From: Enchytraeus crypticus
Taxonomy: Eukaryota > Annelida > Clitellata > Enchytraeida > Enchytraeidae
Direction of reading: 5' to 3'
Length of the DNA stretch: 64,000 nucleotides
Assembly: GCA_905160935.1 (NCBI GenBank)
Contig: CAJHZI010000204.1
Location: 1,632,001 to 1,696,000, forward strand
Positions 56,501-64,000 of the stretch are shown piece by piece. Below the pieces are notes generated by a model, which saw only the letters and a list, made by a program, of their open reading frames with translations, did not search any database and was not told the DNA's origin. Made by a program: the position numbers and the translations under genes. Numbering within the stretch: the first letter of the stretch is position 1; each line of letters starts with the position of its first letter.

Positions 56501-59018
56501 CAGGAGAAAGTGGTAAATAGGTATGTTATCCGTTTACGGATCAGGAATTTCGGGGTTCAAATCATAGACTCACCCATCACAGACATGCTTTAGCAATCAG
56601 CGTAGCTGCAAAAGTAGTCAAAGATATACCAGTAAATTGCTTATACACAGTCCAACATTCCCATTTTGGGAACATAACATATTTTGAAGAATATCTTTTA
56701 AAGTAGACTACATGCAATACCTGTTACTACAATATTTCAAAAAGCATATATTTAGCTATAAAATAATGCACAAATTATAATTTTACAAAAGTTATTTAAT
56801 ATTAAATTGATTTTTAGAAAATAAAATTAAAGAAATTGAAAAATGCATCAGATTTTGTTTCTGTAAACTTAAAAATTGGAACAAGCCCTTAACAAGTTAT
56901 ATATTTTTAGAATGTTTTATCCAATCTTAATAGCCTTCCATCATGATTAAATAGTTATGCGTTAGAATAGTTGAGTAATATGCAATAACTTCCATGTTCC
57001 CAAAATGGGAACTGTAAACGGTTAATATGACTGTACAGTGCGTTCTAAAGATCCTTCAAAGCTGCCATTCAAAGTAAATTTTATTGCCCTATAAGTTGTT
57101 TGAAATATTTCACAATTCAAGATTTTTATAAATTTTAAAATGCATACTGTAAATTTTGATAATTCAGTCTTTAAGGATGTTTAGTTGAAAACCATCTTGG
57201 AACATTTTTGTTGTCTTCCCTCTAGAGGTTAGTTGGTATATTTTAGGTTGGATGAAATCTTGAAGATTTTTATGATCAAGTGTTGGTGGATTGAGTGTTT
57301 ATAATTATCACAGAGGCTGACTGTATTTGATTAGGAATGTGTATCATGGATATGCATTTAATTGAATGCCAGAGCGAGCAAGATATGATGCCCTAAAATG
57401 TAATACATGTACAGTTTATAAAGTTCTATTTACGTATTTCTGCATCCATTGGCTATAAATAAAGTATTGATATAATTAACTGGACTATAGTTAATTCTGA
57501 TAATTATTATTAAGCAGTAATTTTTCTAGCTTACAACTAGCGTCAGTTACGTGAAACCGGACGTCTGTCGCTTTTCAACAGAACAGAATGTTTTACCATA
57601 TGAGTGTTTGTCAGCTCTGTGTTACTTGTGGTAGTTAAGAGGTTTAATGTTAAGCTTAACAGTTAGAGGTAGATTTCACTGATTTTTACAGACGTGATGT
57701 CGGGATATAATGGAACAATCTTTGCATATGGGCAGACGGCTAGCGGAAAGACTCACACAATGGAGGTTAGTGAGTATTACTTTTTAAGAAGTTTAGGAAT
57801 TATACCTACTTAGAATTGGAGTAGTTAGAAATGGTTCAAAGTATTTTTCTAAATTTACTCAGTATTAAGTGATTTCTAATGTTAGGATAAATGCCAATGT
57901 AATATAGATATTGTAATATTTAAGATTTTTCAACTCGTACTGGCATCAGCCAAAATTAGCTTGAAGTTGCTAAAATTTAAGTTTTCTGCCATTTTACTGG
58001 AATCGTCATTATTGAAGTTGCTTTATTGTTAGACGTCTTACTCATCTATTTATATTTATGAATTGATATTTAAAAAAACAATGACAAAATTGATGTATGC
58101 TTGCATTTTTGATTTATTTCTAGCGACTTTGAATATATGTCTTCAAGTGTCATTGAATATATGTCTCTAATAGTCATTGAATAAGTGTCTTTAGCGAGTA
58201 TTGAGTAGCTGCATATATAGTTAGATAGTACTTAGCTGGTTCACTTCTGTATAATTACTATAAATTTCTAGTATGAATAATTTTTATATTTATTAATGCT
58301 CAATATTTTGTCAGTTAGTTGCAAATAGTAAATATTTATGTTATAAATTCTTCGTTTTAGTATTTATAAATTTCATTTAGGCGTCATTGATATCGCGAAA
58401 TAATATGCTTATATTTCTAACAATGTATTATTTGCTGCAGGGTGTAATAGGTCATCCAGAGCTTGAAGGCATAATACCTCGTATCATTAATGATATATTC
58501 CAGTATATTTATCAAATGGAAGTGGCTGTTGAGTTTCACATCAAGGTATTTGCTATCAAATGTAATATTTTTCATGTGCGCTAAATTTTTATCACCCAAG
58601 TGCATATATTTACAATATATTTACACATATAGACATTCACATTACGTAAATATTACATATATATTAAGATATATTTATCATAAAATAAATGTTATATAAA
58701 AATCATCATCTGATTTTCCTTTAATATTTATTTCATCTTATCAATATATTATCCTATTAGATTTGCATTTATACTTTTGAAACTTGTTTATTAGCTTTTA
58801 TGTTGACTTTGTAATAAGACATCTACTGTAATTTAACTTTGCTTCTTTGCCGTAATCTGTATATTTGTAAGTCATGTATCAGCCTATAAAGGCTTTGAGA
58901 GCTTTAGTTGAATAATTATATTTATTTTATTATATTAATTTTATTTGCCTGTCTACATGTCTCTATAGCAGAAGTATAGCTCTTTAACTTAGCCCCCCCC
59001 CCTCTCTCTCTCTCTCTC

Positions 59019-59050
<32 letters not shown>

Positions 59051-62000
59051 TTCTCTCTCTCTATCTAATATTCTGCCAAATAACAGTGTACATAATCATA
59101 CTTACATCCTGCTTCACGCTCAGTATGGAGAACTTCATCGATCAGCAAGTTAAATCCTTTCACAAAAAGCAATGCTATATCCATACCTTAATGTGGCCTA
59201 TAGCTTGGAATAAATACCTTCTGTGTTAGTTTCGTATTGCCTTTCTCAATTTTTGCTTAGTCGTCTCTTACAACATGTGCAGTTTATGGTTAGCAATGCT
59301 ATTCTTCGGAACATGCTATTCTTCTGTAGCCCAGACACAGTACAGGGGAATTTACTTGAACATCAGCTAAAAATACGAGCTGTCTGACGTTGAACTTGTG
59401 CTTTTGCTGTTTAACAGGTGTCATACTTTGAGATTTATATGGATAAGATTCGAGATCTGCTTGACAGTAAGTTAATTGATCAAATATGCTGAGAACTCGG
59501 CACGGGTTTAGATGATTTGATTTAGCGTACTTCTCTGTTGTTATGGATTTTTTTACGAAATCTTGTTTATTTATTTTATTAATTTAGATATAAAAAGGTT
59601 TTAATCTGATTGAGTGTAATTGAGTTTGAAGTGTAGAATTGGAAACGTCATAAATACATATATAAGGCAATATCAAATTGAGTCAAACTAAATTTTGATA
59701 TTTATTTGATGTTGATGATATTGTTCAAAGACTAATCCAGATCTAATAATAAATAATCCTAATATTTAATAAATATTTAATAAGTAATAAATAATAAATA
59801 TCTAATAAATAATGAACAGACTAATAGGAAATAATCCAGAGTTTAATGTCGTACTGCATATATTAAATATCCTACTTGTGGTAATTTGAAGTAAATATAC
59901 AGGCAGAAGTATTTGTTTTTAGTAACAGTTTATATTTTGTTCTTAGTTACTTTAATGTATTCTGCAGTTTTTGTGTTTTAAGTTTAATTTATTTTAAACT
60001 CGGTAAAATTGTATTTGCTGACAAAATGATTTTGTTAATTTTTTATGCACTTTGGAGATATATTTTTGTTGTGTCTATTTTCAATTAAACTTACTATATC
60101 TATTCTGAGTGCATTTATGTTAACATTTGGTTAGTACATTCTTAGTAATGGATTGAATTGTTTTATTTTTATATTGTACATTTTACTTTCTATTTTGTTT
60201 TTTAAAATATATAAAAATGTAATTTAATTGTAAGTCATGAGATGGATATGTGGAACATATATTTATGTAGTGATTTGAACACTAATGTGTTAAAAGTTAA
60301 TTTTCAGTAGTCTAATGGTTATATAGTCTCTGTCTATTATTCAAGAGTGCCATTCACCGACCACTTTTGTCGGTGTGGAATTGCTGCCGTGTGGAAAAAG
60401 CTTCATTCTCGAATGTCTAATTCTAATAAGAGTACAGAGTGTTTTTACCTGTACTCTCTTTAGGCAACTAAATAACTTAGTAGAATACAGATGAAATGCG
60501 GGCATTGTTGCGTGATGGGTAATAATAATAATAATAATACAGGTTGGACGCTCGTTTCCTCATACGATTTGAGTAAAGCAAATTTTGTAATTTAAATTAA
60601 TGTCATTTAGAAATTGGTTTTGACGAAAGTGTTTGATTAGAATTTTCCAATCTACTTGCATTAATATTCATTGTTCCACTTTGATGACCCCAAGCTTTTG
60701 TCAATGCTGATATCATAGCTGTCACTTCTAGTTTATATGTGAAATTTTATACCTTATTTTGTAATAATATTGTAGCTAAGCATTACATTAATGTGTATTT
60801 AAGTTTGATATAGTTATAAATGTCTTATTGACAACTTTTCCTTAAGTTAATGCTGGAACTCGATCTAATTTGTATTTTTAGTTACAAAAACAAATCTATC
60901 TGTTCATGAAGACAAGAACCGTGTGCCTTACGTTAAGGTTTACTTTTCTTTCGTTTTAGTTTGCTGCATCTTGGATTTTATCTTTAACGCAATTATGCAA
61001 TTATTTAAATTATTAATTTTTGTTCAGTTTGAAGGTATGCTTTTATTCTTTTATATTTCTTTTATTGATATATTATGTCGCTTATTTGAAGTATTTACAC
61101 TATATTGTTGTAGCCTATGTAATGTACATTTATATATCATCATCATCATCATCTTCCCTTGAATCCCAGTTTAACTAGGGTCTTACATTTATATATAACA
61201 TATTGTTATATATTAATCAATCCTCAGTATCCAATATGTTTACAAATCATGATTTATAGAATTCTTTTAAGGAGGGCTCTAGAAGAATCATGATTTATGG
61301 AATACTTTTGAAGAAGGCTCTAGAAGAATCATGATTTATGAAATACGTTTGAAGACGTCTCTAGAAGAATCATGATTTATGAAATACTTTTGAAGACGGC
61401 TCTAGAAGAATCATGATTTATAGAATTCTTTTAAAGAAAGCTCTAGCATTTATTTATCTTATTTGAATTTAATGTTTAAGTTTTCGTGTAGAACATTGAA
61501 AATTGGTGTTAGTATAAGTTGCAATCTCTGTTAAAGATCTGTATACGCTGTGTTCGTACCACGTAGAGTCAAGTATACCAGCACTTCTACTTCTGCCTTG
61601 TGTCCCAACTGCACTCAAACTGTTGCCAGCTGATCTTTAACTGTTACCAGCTACTCTTCAACTGTTTTCAGCTACAATTCAACTGTTATCAGCTATGGAA
61701 TTAAAATTACTTTTGTCTTTCGAACTCTAGGTTTATTGGATGTCGAAAACACGAAACTAGAAGATGCAGAATTAGCATCCACATGATGCCGTAGAATACA
61801 TGTTTCTTGACTCCGTCCATTATTGTGAATGCAGGGAGCGACAGAGAAGTTTGTCGCTAGCCCGGAGGAGGTGATGGAAGTAATTGATATGGGAAAGGCT
61901 AATCGTCATGTTGCTGTAACTAGTAAGTAGTGGCTGCACTGAATTCTGATTGCTGTGTGTTTACTATGTGTCTACTCTCTACTCTACTGCAGGCAGTGTT

Positions 62001-63570
62001 ATAGACTGGGTGATTGACATGATTTGAACTTAAACATCCTACAAATTAATGTTCTCTAATGCTTAGAGCAACACATGTATCTGGTGATTGGACCGTCAAC
62101 CTGTGTATGCACGTTGATCGCTGATAAAACTATTTATGTCCACACGCACATTCAAGGTTGTTTCTTTCATTTACACTTTTGCTTATAAATGTGCCATCAA
62201 GTTTCTCATTATGTTCCAATGTGTATTACTTTCATTACTGAATTTCCCAAACAACTGCTAATATAACGTGCAGCTCATGCTTCTCGAAATCGGTAAGGTT
62301 CTGTTAGCTTACGGAAATTTAATGTCCTCATGTAGTCTACGCTTTTATCTCCTGTATTTTATTATTGTAAATAATATATTACATGTAATGAAGCAAGAAG
62401 CAGCGATGTATAATTCCACTCAACTGTAGACGTCAAGTTTAGCCTTAGTTTTTTAAAATTATATATATATATAATATATATATATATCTATATATATATA
62501 CATGTATTTATGACTATTATGAATAAAGGATTAAGAGTTGTTCTATTCCCTAATGGTTTAAGTGCCAGTTATATTTTGCCGACGCAAATTATGCGAATGG
62601 TTAGTATTTGAATATCTATGTGTATTTGATAAGCCACAGAGCAAAACTGCTTTTACAATAAAACTTCAATCTATTCAGCCCCGAAAACTCCGCGATATCT
62701 TAAAATTGAATAAACAACGCGCACGTGTGTTTATATACATGTAGATATGAACGAGCACTCGTCGAGAAGTCATAGTGTGTGTTTATGTACATGTAGATAT
62801 GAACGAGCACTCGTCGAGAAGTCATAGTGTATTTCTCATCTGTGTGACGTCAGAGAACACTGAGACGGAGAAAAAGCTCAGCGGCAAGCTGTACCTCGTC
62901 GATCTTGCCGGAAGTGAAAAGGTTACTAGCATCAGACATTGCTCTATTGTCATATTGAAAACATAAACGTTACATATGGAAGCGACTGCTGTAGATTACG
63001 TGTCCTTTTCTAACTCGTAGATGTTGAATAGGATGTGAAGCTTGTGTGGCATCACTCTTATAATTCCGTGCGGCGCGTGCAATGTTAGTAACAGTATTGT
63101 GTAGTTACTATTTCAAAATAGTTGTTTTTTGTTTTAAATACTTGATGAGTTGGTCTGTGCATGGACTCCTAGATAATTTATAGCATCTGGATCATCTAAT
63201 TGGCGACAAAAACTAGGACGTGTGGGCCAGTGAATATACATATACTTATTCCAGAAAGAAATGATCTACTAAATTTAACTAATAGCTTGCATTTTAATTA
63301 TAAATGGTTCAAATAGAAATTAATATAAATAAAAGTAATTCTAAAAGTATATTAAAACTTGTGTAAAACTTAATACATCAGTAAAAGTATATTACTGATG
63401 TATTAAGTTTTACACATCTGCTATGTCTTTCTCTATTTTCGTATGCAACTTGTGTAATATGACAGGTGAGTAAGACTGGAGCTGAGGGCTCAGTTCTCGA
63501 TGAAGCCAAGAACATCAACAAGTCTCTGTCGGCGCTGGGTAACGTCATTGCAGCCCTAGCTGATGCCAGT
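53397..63570 (+). CDS. KIF5: Kinesin-1 heavy chain (KIF5), N-terminal 273 aa, continues past window
   Basis: Nine exons join in phase: 53397-53525, 54378-54465, 57692-57765, 58441-58545, 59418-59466, 60882-60937, 61835-61922, 62797-62921, 63466-63570. An in-frame TGA at 53391 supports the ATG. The start [14 protein letters not shown] is the kinesin-1 opening strand. P-loop GQTASGKT is at residues 86-93, switch [10 protein letters not shown] at 199-207, switch II DLAGSE at 232-237, and [20 protein letters not shown] is the family's loop 8 region. The product is the plus-end microtubule motor of axonal and vesicle transport; the window holds the first four fifths of the motor domain. The rest (neck, coiled coil, tail) must lie to the right. 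Intron 2 carries a piggyBac-like element and several introns carry SINE copies. The acceptor of exon 8 is duplicated. Confidence 0.96.
54090..54222 (+). repeat. S4 SINE in KIF5 intron 1
   Basis: GGTGAATGCCTAGGCTCCAA, AATTGCTACAAAACCTTCTA, CCTAGCTATACTGGGATTCA, AAGAATAAGATGATAATG. The middle is shortened relative to the other two copies. Confidence 0.8.
54378..54465 (+). CDS. KIF5: KIF5 exon 2
   Basis: The acceptor is TTTTTAG and the donor GTTGAA. It encodes [20 protein letters not shown] then DVVAKPIVQ, the conserved FDxVxxPN segment of kinesin-1. It ends in phase 1. Confidence 0.93.
55257..56054 (-). pseudogene. piggyBac transposase, C-terminal half, broken
   Basis: Two pieces read in the same frame, separated by one in-frame TGA: 56054-55575 with FDNFFTS and MGGVDVLD, and 55547-55257 starting [19 protein letters not shown] and ending in a [15 protein letters not shown] segment usual before the Cys-rich C-terminus. 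The two catalytic Asp of the N-terminal half are not covered. Confidence 0.85.
56510..56620 (+). repeat. S1 SINE, old, inside piggyBac-like element
   Basis: TTACGGATCAGGAATTTCGG, GGTTCAAATCATAGACTCAC, CCATCACAGACATGC follow the S1 order. Confidence 0.65.
57692..57765 (+). CDS. KIF5: KIF5 exon 3 (P-loop)
   Basis: The acceptor is TTTTTACAG and the donor GTTAGT. It encodes [20 protein letters not shown] then THTME. The nucleotide-binding P-loop is GQTASGKT where most kinesin-1 has GQTSSGKT; the essential GxxxxGKT is intact. Confidence 0.95.
58441..58545 (+). CDS. KIF5: KIF5 exon 4
   Basis: The acceptor is TTTGCTGCAG and the donor GTATTT; 35 codons in phase 0. It encodes [20 protein letters not shown] then [15 protein letters not shown]. 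The stretch QMEVAVEF departs from the usual DMDENLEF of kinesin-1 but keeps the length. Confidence 0.94.
59085..59335 (-). repeat. S3 SINE copy in KIF5 intron 4
   Basis: GATCAGCAAGTTAAATCCTT, CTATATCCATACCTTAATGT and CGTCTCTTACAACATGTGCA mark a reverse copy; the (CT)n at 59000-59060 may be its GA tail read backwards. Confidence 0.78.
59418..59466 (+). CDS. KIF5: KIF5 exon 5
   Basis: A 49-base exon between TTAACAG and GTAAGT. It encodes [16 protein letters not shown] plus one base. This is a very conserved kinesin-1 segment and sits too short for ORF detection; it completes the link from exon 4 to exon 6. Confidence 0.93.
59467..60881. other. KIF5 intron 5
   Basis: Very AT-rich (59480-60300) with AATAAATATTTAATAAGTAA runs near 59760; only the short (ATT)n-tail fragment at 60520 is recognised. 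Confidence 0.6.
60520..60570 (-). repeat. (ATT)n-tail repeat fragment in KIF5 intron 5
   Basis: (AATAAT)n then GGTTGGACGCTCGTTTCCTC and ATACG, the extreme end of the same family. Confidence 0.55.
60882..60937 (+). CDS. KIF5: KIF5 exon 6
   Basis: A 56-base exon between TATTTTTAG and GTTTAC. It encodes (I)[18 protein letters not shown], joining exon 5 by a split Ile codon. Confidence 0.93.
61138..61184 (-). mobile_element. RTE-family 3' end in KIF5 intron 6
   Basis: (ATC)n then TTCCCTTGAATCCCAGTTTA and ACTAGGGTC: only the last ~45 bases of the family. Confidence 0.8.
61245..61444 (+). repeat. 41-bp minisatellite, 5 units, in KIF5 intron 6
   Basis: Unit AATCATGATTTATGAAATAC, TTTTGAAGACGGCTCTAGAA, G. 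Confidence 0.92.
61835..61922 (+). CDS. KIF5: KIF5 exon 7
   Basis: The acceptor is AATGCAG and the donor GTAAGT. It encodes [20 protein letters not shown] then KANRHVAVT and ends one base into the Asn codon that starts switch I. Confidence 0.94.
62725..62828 (+). repeat. 52-bp tandem duplication over KIF5 exon 8 acceptor
   Basis: Two copies, 62725-62776 and 62777-62828, differ at one base. Each holds the end of the intron (GTGTGTTTAT..CATGTAG) and the first 32 coding bases of the exon. The second copy is the one that keeps the kinesin frame. Confidence 0.95.
62797..62921 (+). CDS. KIF5: KIF5 exon 8 (switch I and II)
   Basis: I place the acceptor at ACATGTAG ending 62796, because only this site keeps the frame: [20 protein letters not shown] to [11 protein letters not shown], then GTTACT. 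An identical TACATGTAG acceptor lies 52 bases upstream (62744) as part of a tandem duplication; splicing there reads into a stop codon about 27 codons on. The pyrimidine tract is weak at both sites. Confidence 0.92.
63466..63570 (+). CDS. KIF5: KIF5 exon 9 (last exon in window)
   Basis: Between ATGACAG and GTATGT, 35 codons in phase 0: [20 protein letters not shown] then [15 protein letters not shown]. The next expected kinesin segment (THxPYRDSKMTRIL) is not found before the window ends. Confidence 0.95.
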
Positions 63571-64000
63571 GTATGTAACGCTCTATAGTCATTGCTTAAT
63601 GATAATGTGGTATATCTGCATGTATATCTGCATGTATCTGCGTACATCTGCATGTAATACTCTCATAATGACTGATGATGACTTTAGTTTATTTAAGTTT
63701 CAGTCGTTTTCCTATTTTACAAAGCGCAGCTGTGTATCTTATGTTAAATTTGAATTTATCTGAAATGTTATGTTATGTTGAATTTCTGTGAAATATGTAT
63801 ATGACATATTTCACTTTTTGTTTTGAAAATATTTATTTAATTCTGACCATGATTGTTCGCCGAACACTTACTCAGAGACGTATCAGGGGACCCCTGCCAG
63901 ACGTGACATTGAGGGAGAGAATAAATGGCGTGGGCTTAGAGCAACAGTTGAGTGTTGTACACTTAAGAATAATAAGACTTCAATTTAATCTAAGAGCAAT
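63571..64000. other. KIF5 intron 9 to window edge
   Basis: ATCTGCATGTATATCTGC repeats at 63610-63655. From 63850 a frame of 50 codons is open to the edge but does not continue the kinesin sequence. Confidence 0.55.

Larger units (their letters stand above)
54693..57025 (-). mobile_element. piggyBac-like DNA transposon in KIF5 intron 2
   Basis: Ends: TAACCGTATACAGT at 54694 and its inverse ACTGTAAACGGTTAA ending 57025, so TTAA (left copy mutated to CTAA) followed by CCGT(A/T)TACAGT, as piggyBac elements show. The element is 2.33 kb. The minus strand from ~56054 to ~55257 encodes transposase: [70 protein letters not shown], all DDE_Tnp_1_7 hallmarks. A TGA replaces the first Trp codon after RPRLHSKKL and the N-terminal half is missing or unreadable, so it is dead. 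An old S1 SINE sits inside. A palindrome GTTCCCAAAATGGGAAC near the right end recurs at 56658 and in part at 54831. Confidence 0.85.

Noticed and set aside
63850-64000. Frame open to the window edge starting MIVRRTLTQRRIRGPLPD
   Set aside because: Does not match the next kinesin segment and is too short to judge; could be a transposon piece that continues to the right.
1-64000. LTR retrotransposons or viral remnants
   Set aside because: I looked for long direct repeats, protease/integrase motifs and primer-binding sites and recognised none; both reverse-transcriptase traces are of the non-LTR type.

Overview
The window is eukaryotic DNA from an animal, most likely a marine invertebrate. It is AT-rich, its genes are split by introns with GT..AG borders, and it is crowded with interspersed repeats and (TA)n, (GA)n and (ATT)n tracts. 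The kinesin reads closest, from memory, to molluscan/spiralian kinesin-1, so a spiralian (lophotrochozoan) is my best guess; the sequence alone does not prove it.

Three host genes can be supported. (1) 15201-16799 (-): one uninterrupted reading frame of about 532 residues, Ser-rich at both ends, with a divergent alpha-crystallin/HSP20 domain in the middle. (2) 28467-48049 (+): a four-exon aminergic GPCR, best matched to the 5-HT2 serotonin receptors. The exons join in phase to 749 codons and encode an unusually long (~435 residue) third intracellular loop. (3) 53397 to beyond the right edge (+): the first nine exons (273 residues) of a conventional kinesin heavy chain (KIF5), from the start codon through the P-loop, switch I and switch II. 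Receptor and kinesin lie head-to-tail about 5.3 kb apart. I see no functional link between the three genes.

The rest is mostly transposon debris. There is a 5'-truncated RTE-type LINE (7457-9316) and several copies of a second, (GA)n-tailed LINE. There are at least six SINE families: three clearly tRNA-derived, one apparently 5S-rRNA-derived, and two whose 3' tails match the two LINEs. DNA transposons are a piggyBac-like element in kinesin intron 2 (54693-57025), a hAT-like element with 8-bp target duplications (18021-19471), a mariner remnant (5526-5740) and a 2.1-kb element bounded by arrays of inverted GTGTGTGG motifs (42232-44301). Minisatellites with 16 to ~60-bp units and a long pentanucleotide array fill further stretches. 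I recognise no LTR or retroviral element, no CRISPR and no intact tRNA gene.

The most interesting signals are a 52-bp tandem duplication that doubles the splice acceptor of kinesin exon 8; a ~193-bp near-identical copy of receptor coding sequence inside the same receptor's first intron; two LINE/SINE tail-sharing pairs in one window; the 5S-derived SINE; and several near-perfect palindromes in or beside LINE copies.
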